A stretch of 64,000 bases of DNA. It comes from Lysobacter sp. Root76 (lineage in GTDB: Bacteria > Pseudomonadota > Gammaproteobacteria > Xanthomonadales > Xanthomonadaceae). This document shows, piece by piece, positions 35,119 through 44,466 of the stretch. The DNA lies in assembly GCF_001428685.1 (NCBI RefSeq), contig NZ_LMIK01000005.1:875540-939539 (forward strand), given 5' to 3'. Every line of letters begins with the position of its first letter. The first letter of the stretch is position 1. The position numbers and the translations under genes are program-made. Under the pieces are notes generated by a model that saw only the letters and a program-made list of their open reading frames with translations, was not told where the DNA came from and made no database searches.

Positions 35119-36531
35119 ATGCTTCACCCGGTCATCCTCAGCGGCGGTAGCGGAACCCGATTGTGGCCGCTTTCGCGACAGAACCAACCCAAGCAGTTCC
35201 TGTCGCTGGTCGGGGACCATTCGCTGTTCCAGGAAACCGTATTGCGCGCCAATGCGCTGCCCGACGCGCAGCCGCCGATCACGGTCTGCGCCGACGACCA
35301 CCGTTTCATGGTCGGCGAGCAGTTGCAGGCGATCGGCGTGCGCAGCGGCGGCATCCTGCTGGAGCCGGTCGCGCGCAGCACCGCGCCGGCGATCGCGGCC
35401 GCGGCGCTGCATGCGCTGGCCGGCGACCCCGAAGCGCTGCTGCTGGTGATGCCGGCCGACCATCTGATCGAGGACGAGGCGGCGTTCCGCGATGCGGTCG
35501 CCGCGGCGATGCGCCTGGGCGACGAGCACTGGCTGGTCGCGTTCGGCATCCGTCCGGACTACGCCGAAACCGGCTACGGCTACATCCTGCGCGGCGAGGC
35601 CCTGGGCGCCGACGGCTACCGCATCGAGCGTTTCGTCGAGAAACCCGACCAGGCCACCGCCGAGCGTTACCTGGCCGAAGGCACCTACGCCTGGAATTCG
35701 GGCATGTTCCTGTTCCGCGCGCGCAGCTATCTGGACGAACTGGCGCGGCTGGCGCCGGCGATCCACGCCGCCGCAGTCGCCGCGTTCGCCAGCGCCGGCA
35801 CCGATCTGGATTTCCTGCGCCTGGGCCAGGACGCGTTCGCGGCCAGCCCCAGCGATTCGATCGACTACGCGGTGATGGAGAAGACCGATCGCGCCGCGGT
35901 GGTGCCGGTGAGCTGCGGCTGGAGCGACATCGGTTCCTGGTCGTCGCTATGGTCGGTGGCCGAACGCGACGCCGACGGCAACCGCCACGAAGGCGACGTG
36001 ATCTCGCTCGATACCCGCGACAGCCTGGTGCGGGCATCCGACCGGCGCATGATCGCGACCATCGGCGTCGAGGACCTGGTGATCGTCGACACCGCCGATG
36101 CGACCCTGGTCGCGCGCAAGGACCGCGTGCAGGACGTCAAGATCATCGTCGACCAGCTCAAGGCCGCCGGCCGGCAGGAGCACCTGTTCCACCGCAAGGT
36201 CTATCGGCCGTGGGGCAGCTACGATTCGATCGGCGTCGGCGAGCGTTTCCAGGTCAAGAAGATCGTGGTCAAGCCCGGCGCCGCGCTCAGCCTGCAGAAG
36301 CACCAGCACCGCGCCGAGCATTGGGTCGTGGTCTCGGGCGTGGCCGAAGTCACCTGCGACGACAAGGTGTTCGAGCTGCGCGAGAACGAGAGCACCTATA
36401 TTCCGCGCGGCAGCGTGCACCGTCTGCGCAACCTCGGCAGCGAGCCGGTGGAACTGATCGAAGTGCAGTCCGGCGGCTATCTGGGCGAGGACGATATCGT
36501 CCGCCTCGAGGACGTGTACGGGCGCTCCTGA
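35119..36531 (+). CDS. xanB: Bifunctional mannose-6-P isomerase / mannose-1-P guanylyltransferase XanB
   Basis: A 470-residue two-domain enzyme providing mannose-6-phosphate and GDP-mannose. The N-terminal pyrophosphorylase has GGSGTRLWPLSR (9-20), QPKQF and FVEKPD; the C-terminal type II isomerase is a cupin with QKHQHRAEHWVVVSG and YIPRGSVHRLRN. In Xanthomonas xanB serves xanthan and LPS. Here it could feed the ABC-exported glycan encoded 6-18 kb upstream. Confidence 0.95.
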   Translation: MLHPVILSGGSGTRLWPLSRQNQPKQFLSLVGDHSLFQETVLRANALPDAQPPITVCADDHRFMVGEQLQAIGVRSGGILLEPVARSTAPAIAAAALHALAGDPEALLLVMPADHLIEDEAAFRDAVAAAMRLGDEHWLVAFGIRPDYAETGYGYILRGEALGADGYRIERFVEKPDQATAERYLAEGTYAWNSGMFLFRARSYLDELARLAPAIHAAAVAAFASAGTDLDFLRLGQDAFAASPSDSIDYAVMEKTDRAAVVPVSCGWSDIGSWSSLWSVAERDADGNRHEGDVISLDTRDSLVRASDRRMIATIGVEDLVIVDTADATLVARKDRVQDVKIIVDQLKAAGRQEHLFHRKVYRPWGSYDSIGVGERFQVKKIVVKPGAALSLQKHQHRAEHWVVVSGVAEVTCDDKVFELRENESTYIPRGSVHRLRNLGSEPVELIEVQSGGYLGEDDIVRLEDVYGRS

Positions 36532-36565
36532 GGCGCCCGCTCGGATCGCCGATGCGTCGTCGCGC

Positions 36566-37474
36566 TCAAGGCGCGGAGAGCCGGGCCTGCAGGCTCGCGA
36601 CGAAACGGTCGGCGCTGCCCTGCGCATACGGGAAGAACAGCGAAGGCTCGCACAGCTCCAGTTCCAGCAGCTGCGGCCTGCCGTCGCCGTCGCGGATCAG
36701 GTCGACGCGCGCGTAGGGCAGGGGCGCATCCAGTTGCAGCGCGTCGTGCGCGGCGGCGAGTACGGCCTGCGCGAGCGCGCGTTCGTCCTCGCCGGGCTCG
36801 CGCGCGACGATCTGCTCGGGCGCGAACAGCGCTTCGGTGGCGCCGGTGTCGGGGCGCAGCAGCGCGCCCTTGCGGATCGCGTGGCTGTAGACGCCGTCGA
36901 AATAGAGCAGGGCGGTCTCGCCGTCGCGATCGACCGAGGCCAGGTAGGGCTGCAACAGCACGCTGCGGCCGGCGTCGAGCAAGCGCGCGATATGGTTGGC
37001 GGCGGCGAATTCCTGGGCGCGCGCATACCGTTGCGTATCGCGCGAGCCGGCGCTGACCGTGGGCTTGACCACGAACTCGGCGGCGTCGGCATGCATCGAC
37101 AGGAAGGCCTGCAGCGCCGGCAGCGGTTCGGCCTCGGGTTCGACGAAGGCGCTGGGCACCACCGCCACGCCGCGCTCGGCCAGCGCGGCGAGGTAGTGCT
37201 TGTCGGTGTTCCAGCGCACCACCGGCAGCGGGTTGAGCAGGCGCGACTGCGCGGCCACGCGCTCGCACCAGGCCAGAAACTCCGGCAGGCGTTCGGTGTA
37301 ATCCCAGGGCGAACGCAGCAGCGCGGCGTCGTAACGGGTCCAGGCCACGCTGGGGTCGTCCCAGGCGCGGACCTCGGCGGCCAGCCCGGCGCGGGCGCAG
37401 GCTTCGATCAACGGCACCATATCCGTGTCCGTTCCGGTCGCGGCGATGGCGGTGACGAGGGCGATTTTGCTCAT
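36566..37474 (-). CDS. ATP-grasp domain protein (RimK/glutathione-synthetase-like)
   Basis: A 302-residue cytoplasmic protein with an N-terminal [19 protein letters not shown] segment, [12 protein letters not shown] for the nucleotide lysine and loop, and the metal-binding end [11 protein letters not shown] ... [12 protein letters not shown]. The pattern DxLRxPWDY identifies a widely distributed ATP-grasp subfamily of unknown substrate. It converges with xanB and is probably a monocistron. Confidence 0.8.
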   Translation of the reverse strand: MSKIALVTAIAATGTDTDMVPLIEACARAGLAAEVRAWDDPSVAWTRYDAALLRSPWDYTERLPEFLAWCERVAAQSRLLNPLPVVRWNTDKHYLAALAERGVAVVPSAFVEPEAEPLPALQAFLSMHADAAEFVVKPTVSAGSRDTQRYARAQEFAAANHIARLLDAGRSVLLQPYLASVDRDGETALLYFDGVYSHAIRKGALLRPDTGATEALFAPEQIVAREPGEDERALAQAVLAAAHDALQLDAPLPYARVDLIRDGDGRPQLLELELCEPSLFFPYAQGSADRFVASLQARLSAP

Positions 37475-37590
37475 GGGCCGAGTCTAACGTCGGGCCACAC
37501 CGCGGGACGAGTGACCATTGCCCTAAGGTCCGGTGGGGGCCGGCGGCCGGGCGCGCTAAACTGCGCCTATCCCGCAAAGGAGTTTCCCCC

Positions 37591-38328
37591 ATGGCCGAGG
37601 CCATTGCCGCGACGCGCAGCGCCGGCGACGCGAAGAACAAGGTGTTCCCCAATGCCGAGGCAGCGCTGCACGGACTGGTCGCCGACGGTCAGACGCTCGC
37701 GGTCGGCGGCTTCGGCCTGTGCGGCATTCCCGAGGCGCTGATCGCGGCCCTGCGCGACAGCGGCGTCAAGGGCCTGACCGCGATCTCCAACAACGCCGGC
37801 GTCGACGGTTTCGGCCTCGGCCTGCTGCTGGAGACGCGCCAGATCCGCAAGATGATTTCGTCCTACGTCGGCGAGAACAAGGAATTCGAACGCCAGTTCC
37901 TGTCCGGCGAACTCGAACTCGAGTTCAACCCTCAGGGCACCTTGGCCGAACGCCTGCGCGCCGGCGGCGCAGGCATCCCGGCCTTCTTCACCCGCACCGG
38001 TTACGGCACCGTGGTCGCCGACGGCAAGGAGACGCGCGAGTTCGACGGTCACCATTACGTGATGGAAACCGCGCTCAAGGCCGACGTCTCGCTGGTCAAG
38101 GCCTGGAAGGCCGACAAGGCCGGCAACCTGGTGTTCCGCAAGACCGCGCGCAACTTCAATCCGGCCTGCGCGATGGCCGGCCAGGTCTGCGTGGCCGAAG
38201 TCGAGGAAATCGTCGAGATCGGCGCGATCGATCCCGACCACGTCCATCTGCCCGGCATCTACGTCGACCGCATCGTGCTCAACGCGACGCCCGAAAAGCG
38301 GATCGAGCAGCGCACCGTGCGCGCCTGA
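37591..38328 (+). CDS. scoA: Succinyl-CoA:3-ketoacid CoA-transferase subunit A
   Basis: A 245-residue family I CoA-transferase alpha subunit: [14 protein letters not shown] (CoA-binding GxGGxxxGxP-type loop), [26 protein letters not shown] and [11 protein letters not shown]. It activates acetoacetate with succinyl-CoA together with subunit B, and would use the acetoacetate released by tyrosine breakdown. A GCAAAGGAG ribosome-binding site precedes the ATG. Confidence 0.94.
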   Translation: MAEAIAATRSAGDAKNKVFPNAEAALHGLVADGQTLAVGGFGLCGIPEALIAALRDSGVKGLTAISNNAGVDGFGLGLLLETRQIRKMISSYVGENKEFERQFLSGELELEFNPQGTLAERLRAGGAGIPAFFTRTGYGTVVADGKETREFDGHHYVMETALKADVSLVKAWKADKAGNLVFRKTARNFNPACAMAGQVCVAEVEEIVEIGAIDPDHVHLPGIYVDRIVLNATPEKRIEQRTVRA

Positions 38329-38383
38329 GCGGCGCCCGGTAATCCGACGACTCGACGCTTACGACACTTTCAAGGAATTCGAC

Positions 38384-39019
38384 ATGGCTTGGACCCGCGA
38401 TCAAATGGCGCAGCGCGCCGCGCAGGAACTCACCGACGGCGCCTACGTCAACCTCGGCATCGGCCTGCCGACGCTGGTGGCCAACTTCATTCCCGAGGGC
38501 ATGGACGTGTGGCTGCAGTCCGAGAACGGCCTGCTCGGCATCGGCCCGTTTCCGACCGAGGCCGAGGTCGACGCCGACCTGATCAACGCCGGCAAGCAGA
38601 CCGTGACCGCGCGCGCCGGCGCCAGCTATTTCGGCAGCCACGACAGCTTCGCGATGATCCGCGGCGGTCACATCGATCTGGCGATCCTGGGCGCGATGCA
38701 GGTCACCGACAAGGGCGACCTGGCCAACTGGATGGTGCCCGGCAAGATGGTCAAGGGCATGGGCGGCGCGATGGACCTGGTCGCCGGCGTCAAGCGCGTG
38801 GTGGTGCTGATGGAGCACAGCGCCAAGAACGGCGAGCACAAGATCCTGCCCGAATGCACGCTGCCGCTGACCGGCCTGGGCGTGGTCAACCGCATCATCA
38901 CCGAACTGGCGGTGATGGACGTCACCGCCGACGGCCTGGTGCTGGTGGAATCCGCGCCGGGCGTGAGCGAGGACGAGCTGCGCGAGAAGACCGGCGTGGC
39001 GTTCAAGCGCGCGGCATGA
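38384..39019 (+). CDS. scoB: Succinyl-CoA:3-ketoacid CoA-transferase subunit B
   Basis: A 211-residue beta subunit. The catalytic glutamate is expected in [13 protein letters not shown], near residues 45-57; [14 protein letters not shown] and [18 protein letters not shown] are conserved. It follows scoA after 55 bases, and galE after it may be read from the same transcript. Confidence 0.94.
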   Translation: MAWTRDQMAQRAAQELTDGAYVNLGIGLPTLVANFIPEGMDVWLQSENGLLGIGPFPTEAEVDADLINAGKQTVTARAGASYFGSHDSFAMIRGGHIDLAILGAMQVTDKGDLANWMVPGKMVKGMGGAMDLVAGVKRVVVLMEHSAKNGEHKILPECTLPLTGLGVVNRIITELAVMDVTADGLVLVESAPGVSEDELREKTGVAFKRAA

Positions 39020-39058
39020 CGATCACGCTCGCGTCGTGTCGCCGCGATGGTTGAATCC

Positions 39059-40033
39059 ATGAACGTGCTGGTCTGCGGTGGCGCGGGCTATATCGGTTCG
39101 CACATGGTCCGGCGCCTTGCGGCGGCCGGTCACCAAGTCACGGTGTTCGACAACCTGTCCACCGGGCATCGCGAGGCGGTCGCCGGCGCGGAGCTGGTGG
39201 TGGGCGACCTGCTCGATCCGTCGGCGCTGGCGCAGCTGTTCGGCCAGCGCCGCTTCGATGCTGTGGTGCATTTCGCCGCGCGTTCGCTGGTCGGCGAATC
39301 GGTGGCGCAGCCGTATCTGTACTACGAGAACAACGTCGTCGGCTCGCTCAACCTGCTGCGCGCGATGCGCGAGGCCGGCGTCGAGCGCATCGTGTTCTCG
39401 TCCACCGCCGCGGTGTTCGGCCATCCGGAATGCGAGCCGATCGACGAGGATCATCCGACCCGCCCGATCAATCCCTACGGCGCCAGCAAGCTGATGGTCG
39501 AGCGCCTGCTCGCCGACGCCGCGCAGGCCTACGGGCTGCGCTCGGTAAGTCTGCGCTACTTCAACGCGGCCGGCGCCGCGACCGAGGGCGGCATCGGCGA
39601 GGCGCACGAGCCGGAAACGCATCTGATCCCGAACGTGCTGCGCAGCGCGCTGGGGCGGGGGCCTGCGCTCAAGGTGTTCGGCACCGACTACCCGACCCGC
39701 GACGGCACCTGTGTGCGCGACTATGTGCACGTGGACGATTTGTGCGAGGCGCACCTGGCCGCGCTGAGGTTCATGGGCGAGACCGCCGGCGCGCATCTGT
39801 TCAATCTCGGCAACGGCCAGGGCTTCAGCGTGCTGGAAGTGCTGGACGCCGCCGCGCGCGTCGCCGGCGCCAAGATCGACTACGAAACCGCGCCGCGCCG
39901 CGCCGGCGATCCGGCGGTGCTGGTGGCCTCCAGCCGCAAGGCGCGCGAGCAATTGGGCTGGTCGCCGCGGCGTACCGATATCGAAGCCATCATCGCCAGC
40001 GCCTGGAACTGGCATCGCGCGCCGGCGTATTGA
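39059..40033 (+). CDS. galE: UDP-glucose 4-epimerase
   Basis: A 324-residue extended short-chain dehydrogenase. The NAD loop is CGGAGYIGSH at the N-terminus, SSTAAVFG holds the catalytic serine/threonine region, and YGASK the tyrosine and lysine; DGTCVRDYVHVDDL is the GalE-specific segment. It interconverts UDP-glucose and UDP-galactose and can supply galactose for surface glycans. Two in-frame starts are possible (39047 and 39059); the second gives the standard N-terminus. Confidence 0.94.
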   Translation: MNVLVCGGAGYIGSHMVRRLAAAGHQVTVFDNLSTGHREAVAGAELVVGDLLDPSALAQLFGQRRFDAVVHFAARSLVGESVAQPYLYYENNVVGSLNLLRAMREAGVERIVFSSTAAVFGHPECEPIDEDHPTRPINPYGASKLMVERLLADAAQAYGLRSVSLRYFNAAGAATEGGIGEAHEPETHLIPNVLRSALGRGPALKVFGTDYPTRDGTCVRDYVHVDDLCEAHLAALRFMGETAGAHLFNLGNGQGFSVLEVLDAAARVAGAKIDYETAPRRAGDPAVLVASSRKAREQLGWSPRRTDIEAIIASAWNWHRAPAY

Positions 40034-40235
40034 GCATGCCGGCGGTTCGTCCGCCACTCGGTATCGCGATCCCCGGAGTTTGAGTGCGATGCCTCGGCTT
40101 GAGTGCGACGGGTATCCATGAGGTATCGGTGGATGCCGGAGCGGAATCGGCCGGCGCGACCCATAGCCAGCCGGCGGTCGCGGCGACCGCCAGCGCCAGG
40201 GTCCAAAGCGCGACGCGCGAGCCGCGAATCGGCAC
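39990..40235 (-). CDS. Possible small membrane-anchored protein after ETF-QO
   Basis: Immediately after the ETF-QO stop, a GTG (40235) opens an 81-codon frame. It starts with a short basic segment, then VALWTLALAVAATAGWLWVA, a convincing single membrane helix or signal anchor, and a polar tail. Its last 44 bases overlap the 3' end of galE on the other strand. No family is recognised. The helix and the coupled position argue for a real gene; the tail composition argues against. Confidence 0.4.
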   Translation of the reverse strand: MPIRGSRVALWTLALAVAATAGWLWVAPADSAPASTDTSWIPVALKPRHRTQTPGIAIPSGGRTAGMLNTPARDASSRRWR

Positions 40236-40237
40236 GC

Positions 40238-41884
40238 TCAGAGATTCTGATAATTCGGCCCCGAGCCGCCTTCCGGCGTGACCCAGGTGATGATCTCGTA
40301 CGGGTCCTTGATGTCGCAGGTCTTGCAGTGCACGCAGTTGGCGGCGTTGATCTGCAGGCGCTTGGCGCTGCTTCCGTCGGCCGCGGCTTCCTCGACGATC
40401 TCGTAGACGCCGGCCGGGCAGAAGCGGGTGCAGGGGTTGTCGTATTCCTCGACGCAGCGGGTCACGCAGATCGAAGTGTCGGCGACCTTGAGGTGCACCG
40501 GCTGGTCTTCGTCGTGCTCGGTGGCGGCGAAGTAGACGCCGGCCAGGCGGTCGCGCGGCGCCAGCGTGCGGTCGACGTAGTCGCGCTTGGGCTTCTCGGC
40601 TTCGCTGAGCTTCTGCAGCGAGGACCAGTCGGGCTTGTTCTTCAGCGTCCACGGCGAGAGTCCGCCGGTGACGGTTTCCCAGGCCGCGTTGAGCATGCCG
40701 AACCACAGGCCGCGCTTGAAGGCGGGCTTGATGTTGCGGACCTTCTTGAGCTCGTCCATCGCCGGCGAGGCGCGCAGCTTGGCGTCGTAGCCTTCCGGCG
40801 CCAGTTCGGAGGCGGCCAGGTGTTCGGCGGCGAGCATGCCGCTGCGGATCGCCTGGTGGGTGCCCTTGATCTTGGGCACGTTGAGCAGGCCGGCGGTGTC
40901 GCCGATCAGCAGCGCGCCGGGCATCTCGACCTTGGGCAGCGACTGCCAGCCGCCGGTGACGATCGCGCGCGCGCCGGCCGAGACCAGGTTGCCGCCTTCG
41001 AGCAGGGGCTTCACCGTCGGGTGGTTCTTCCACTGCTGGAAGGCTTCCCAGGGCTTGTACTCGGGATCGCGGTAGTCGAGGCCGCTGACGTAGCCCAGGG
41101 CGATGCGGCCCTTGTCCAGGTGGTACAGGAAGCTGCCGCCGTAGGTGCGGTTGTCGGCCGGCCAGCCGAAGCTGTGCACGACCTTGCCCGGCGTGACGCG
41201 GTCTTCCGGTACCTGCCACAGTTCCTTGATGCCGATCGAATAGCCCTGCGGATCGCTGTCCGCGTCCAGGCCGAAACGCTTGATCAGGCGCTTGGTCAGG
41301 TGCCCGCGCGCGCCCTCGGCGAACACGGTGACCTTGGCGCGGATGTCGATGCCGGGGGTATAGCCGGGCTTGTGCGATTCGTCCTTGGCCACGCCCATGT
41401 CGCCGATCCGCACGCCGGCCACGCGGCCCTCGTCGTCGTGCAGGGTCTCGGAGGCGGCGAAGCCGGCATAGATCTCCACGCCCAGGGCCTCGGCCTGCGG
41501 CGCCAGCCAGGCACAGGTCGCGCCCAGGCTGACGATCACGTTGCCGTGGTGGTTGTTCATGCCCGGCGGCACCGGCAGGCGGTGCGCGCCTTCCTTGGTC
41601 AGCAGCCAGAACTCGTCCTGGGTGACCGGCACGCAGATCGGCGGCGGGTTGTCGCGCCAGTTCGGCAGCAACGCGTCCAGGGGGCCGGTCTCGATCACCG
41701 CGCCGGAGATGATGTGGGCGCCGATGGTGCTGGACTTCTCGATCACGCAGACCGAGATCTCCGGGTTGAGCTGCTTGAGGCGGATCGCGAACGACAGGCC
41801 GGCCGGACCGGCGCCGACGGTGACGACGTCGTACTCCATGACGTCGCGTTCGACCTGCGCGGGGTTGGGGCTGTGTTCGCTCAT
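40238..41884 (-). CDS. Electron transfer flavoprotein-ubiquinone oxidoreductase
   Basis: A 548-residue monotopic inner-membrane flavo-Fe-S enzyme that takes electrons from ETF to ubiquinone. FAD binding is at VGAGPAGLSFAIRLKQ (about 24-39). The C-terminal 4Fe-4S cluster is bound by CTRFCPAGVYE and CVHCKTCDIKDP. GALLIGDTAGLLN is the second FAD motif. Its electron donor is encoded by etfBA in this window. Confidence 0.96.
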   Translation of the reverse strand: MSEHSPNPAQVERDVMEYDVVTVGAGPAGLSFAIRLKQLNPEISVCVIEKSSTIGAHIISGAVIETGPLDALLPNWRDNPPPICVPVTQDEFWLLTKEGAHRLPVPPGMNNHHGNVIVSLGATCAWLAPQAEALGVEIYAGFAASETLHDDEGRVAGVRIGDMGVAKDESHKPGYTPGIDIRAKVTVFAEGARGHLTKRLIKRFGLDADSDPQGYSIGIKELWQVPEDRVTPGKVVHSFGWPADNRTYGGSFLYHLDKGRIALGYVSGLDYRDPEYKPWEAFQQWKNHPTVKPLLEGGNLVSAGARAIVTGGWQSLPKVEMPGALLIGDTAGLLNVPKIKGTHQAIRSGMLAAEHLAASELAPEGYDAKLRASPAMDELKKVRNIKPAFKRGLWFGMLNAAWETVTGGLSPWTLKNKPDWSSLQKLSEAEKPKRDYVDRTLAPRDRLAGVYFAATEHDEDQPVHLKVADTSICVTRCVEEYDNPCTRFCPAGVYEIVEEAAADGSSAKRLQINAANCVHCKTCDIKDPYEIITWVTPEGGSGPNYQNL

Positions 41885-42014
41885 GCTGGCTCTCCGCTTG
41901 CTGAGGCTGAATTGTCGCGGGTTTGCGCCCTCAGCTCAAAGCCGGGCGTCGCCCGGGCCCGCACGCGCGGCGGCGGCAGTATGCTCGGCGACGTTCCCAC
42001 CCCGGTGCCTGCGC

Positions 42015-42812
42015 ATGGCCAGCCCTGCCGATCGACCCGCACTGGAACCGCGCACGCCCGGCGGCGACGCCGCGCCGCGGCTGTTCCTGGCCGAGGTCGA
42101 CGCCGCCCACGATGCCCTCTACGAGGCCCAGCGCGGCTTGCTGGGCGACGACGAGCGCGCGCGCCTGGATCGGCTGCGGATCGACGCGGTACGGCGCGAG
42201 GGCCTGGTCGCGCGCCTGCTGGTGCGGCACGCGCTGTCGGCGTGCCGGCCGCGGCCGCCGCAGGACTGGCGTTACGCGCGCGGCGCGTACGGGCGTCCGC
42301 GCGCGCTGGCGGCGCCGGGACTGGCGTTCAGCCTGTCGCATTGCGCCGGCCTGGTCGGCTGCCTGGTCGCGCCGGGCGGCCGCGCCGGTCTGGATCTGGA
42401 AGTGCGCGGCCGCGAAACCAGCGAGCTGTGGACGACGCACACCCTGGCGGCGGACGAACTGGCCGCGCTGCTGACGCTGGCGCCGGAACGTCGCGGCGAT
42501 GCCTTCCTGCGCAGTTGGACCTTGAAGGAGGCCTACGCCAAGGCCAGCGGGCGCGGCTTGCGGCTGCCGTTCGGCCGGATCGCGTTCGCGCCCGGTGCCG
42601 ACGGCGCGCCGCGGCTGCAGCGCAACGGCGCGGCGTCGCCGGCCTGGCGCTTCTGGAGTTTCGGCGTCGACAGCGGCCACGTCGGCGCGATCGCCTTGCG
42701 CAGCCGGCGCGTCGGAGACGAAGCGATCGTGGTCGAAACCCTGCCGGCTCTACCCTATCGCGGCGCGGCGGCCGGCCGCGTGCTGCGGCCGACGGATACC
42801 TTCGAGGTGTGA
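42015..42812 (+). CDS. 4'-phosphopantetheinyl transferase (Sfp type)
   Basis: A 265-residue enzyme that converts apo carrier proteins to holo form using CoA. FSLSHCAGLVGCLVAPG, then AGLDLEVRG (magnesium-binding aspartate and glutamate) and WTLKEAYAKASGRGL form the Sfp signature (the (V/I)G(V/I)D ... WxxKEA(Y/F)xK pattern, with GLD replacing GID). Sfp-type enzymes serve polyketide and non-ribosomal peptide synthases, frequent in Lysobacter. No such cluster is in the window. It is a monocistron converging with the lipoprotein gene. Confidence 0.88.
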   Translation: MASPADRPALEPRTPGGDAAPRLFLAEVDAAHDALYEAQRGLLGDDERARLDRLRIDAVRREGLVARLLVRHALSACRPRPPQDWRYARGAYGRPRALAAPGLAFSLSHCAGLVGCLVAPGGRAGLDLEVRGRETSELWTTHTLAADELAALLTLAPERRGDAFLRSWTLKEAYAKASGRGLRLPFGRIAFAPGADGAPRLQRNGAASPAWRFWSFGVDSGHVGAIALRSRRVGDEAIVVETLPALPYRGAAAGRVLRPTDTFEV

Positions 42813-42819
42813 GCGCGCC

Positions 42820-43497
42820 TCAGCGGTGCGCGCTGCGCGGGTGCTCGGCCTGCTCGTGGGCGTTGCCGCTGCTCAGGATCCAGCCGCCGAGGTCGCGGGT
42901 GATCGCGGCCAGGGCGCCGTCGAACGCGGCGACCACGTCCGGCACCGCGGTGGTGGACGCGCGCTGGCTCTGCACGAAGGTGCGCGCGGCGGCGATCTTC
43001 TGGTCGCTGTTGTGCAGCAGCTTGGCGCTGACTTCGATGGTCGCCGAGGGCAGCGCTTCGCCGTTGCCGTAGTCGGATTCGAAGCGGCGCAGGTCCAGCA
43101 CCAGCTTGTAGTCGGCGGCGACGCCGCTGCCCTGGCGCGCGACCGCGCCGATCCGGCCCGAGTCCTCGAGCGCGCGCAGCAGCGCGTCCTGCAGCATCTC
43201 GCCGGGCGGCTTGGCCCAGCCGGCGGCCTTGTAGACCTGCAGCTCGTTCGGTGCCGGCCGCACCGCGATGCGCAGGCTGTCGATCATGCGCGCGGAGGTC
43301 GGCGGGGTCAGCGACAGCTGCCAGTCGGCGTTCGGCCAGGAGGCGTCGGCCTGCACGCGCGGGTCGGGCGCGTACAGGGTCGAGCGCTCCTTGGGCTTGT
43401 CGCCCAGGATCGAACAGGCGCTCAGCGTCAGCAGCAGGCTCAGGCCGGCGGCGGCACGCAGCAAGGCATAAGGGCGGGGCAGGGCATGGGAGGTCAT
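42820..43497 (-). CDS. ABC-type transport auxiliary lipoprotein (PqiC-like)
   Basis: A 225-residue lipoprotein: signal peptide with LLLTLSACS lipobox, then a PqiC/DUF330-like domain with TLYAPDPRVQ, IDSLRIAVRPAPNELQVYKAAGWA, LQDALLRALEDSGRI and YKLVLDLRRFES. Such proteins sit at the outer membrane and finish MCE-type lipid transporters. Its ATG overlaps the mlaD stop, so it is the last gene of the Mla-like operon. Confidence 0.85.
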   Translation of the reverse strand: MTSHALPRPYALLRAAAGLSLLLTLSACSILGDKPKERSTLYAPDPRVQADASWPNADWQLSLTPPTSARMIDSLRIAVRPAPNELQVYKAAGWAKPPGEMLQDALLRALEDSGRIGAVARQGSGVAADYKLVLDLRRFESDYGNGEALPSATIEVSAKLLHNSDQKIAAARTFVQSQRASTTAVPDVVAAFDGALAAITRDLGGWILSSGNAHEQAEHPRSAHR

Positions 43498-44420
43498 TGC
43501 GGCTCGAACTCCTTCTGGGCGTCGCGGCCGAGCAGGTAACGGGTCGGATTGCTGTCGATGCGGTCGCTGATGCGGCGCAGGTCGCGCACCAGCACGCGCA
43601 GTTCGGCCAGAGTGGGGCCGAGCTGGGCCAGGCCGTCGTTGGCGAAGCTGCTGATCGCGGCGCGGTTGTCGTTGAGGATGCCGTTGGCGCCGTTGGCGGC
43701 CGAGTCGAGGCGGGTCAGGGTGCTGTCGAGCTTGGCGATCAAGCCGGGCAGCTTGGCGACCAGTTCGCGGTCGACGTTCTTGACCGCCTGGTTGGTGGTG
43801 TCCAAGGTCGCCGACAGCTGTTCGCTGGACTTGCGCGCGTTGACGATCAGCGCGCGCAGATCCTCGCGCTGATCGGCGATCGAGCCGGTCATGGCCTCGA
43901 TGTTCGACAGCGTGTTCGACACGCGCTTGACGTTCTCGTCGCTGAGCACCTGATCCAGGCGCGCGACCAGGCGATTAGCGGTGTCGGCGATGTTCTGCAG
44001 GGCCGAGGCTTCGGTCTGGATCACCGGGATTTCGCGGCGGTCGACGTCGGCCAGCGCCGGGCTGCCGGGGCTGCCGCCGGTGAGCTGGATGATCGGGCTG
44101 CCGGTGATGCCGGTCAGCGACAGCTTGGCGCGGGTGTCGGCCTTGATCGGCGCGTCGGCCTGCAGGCGCAACTGCGCGATCACCCGGCGCGGGTCGTCCG
44201 GCGCCAGCCGCAGCAGCTTCACGGTGCCGACCGAGATGCCGTTGTATTGCACCGTGCTGCCTTCGGACAGGCCGGTGACGGGCTCGTTGAAGATCACCGC
44301 GTACTCGCGCCAGCTCTTCTCCGACGAATACTTGGCCGCCCACAGCGCGAACAGCAGCAGGAACAGCGTCGCGATGATCGTGAACGCGCCGATGAGGACG
44401 TAGTTGGCCTTGGTTTCCAT
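43494..44420 (-). CDS. MlaD-family MCE-domain protein
   Basis: A 308-residue inner-membrane anchored periplasmic protein: one N-terminal helix (IGAFTIIATLFLLLFALWAA), an MCE domain (about 40-120) with GSTVQYNGISVGTVKLLRL and ITGSPIIQLTGG, and a long helical C-terminal region (about 140-300) which in related proteins makes a tunnel or needle. It holds lipid passing between inner and outer membrane. Confidence 0.92.
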   Translation of the reverse strand: METKANYVLIGAFTIIATLFLLLFALWAAKYSSEKSWREYAVIFNEPVTGLSEGSTVQYNGISVGTVKLLRLAPDDPRRVIAQLRLQADAPIKADTRAKLSLTGITGSPIIQLTGGSPGSPALADVDRREIPVIQTEASALQNIADTANRLVARLDQVLSDENVKRVSNTLSNIEAMTGSIADQREDLRALIVNARKSSEQLSATLDTTNQAVKNVDRELVAKLPGLIAKLDSTLTRLDSAANGANGILNDNRAAISSFANDGLAQLGPTLAELRVLVRDLRRISDRIDSNPTRYLLGRDAQKEFEPQ

Positions 44421-44466
44421 CAGGCACCTGAAACGATGAGCCCCTGGGGGCGGTTCGTGGCGGACA

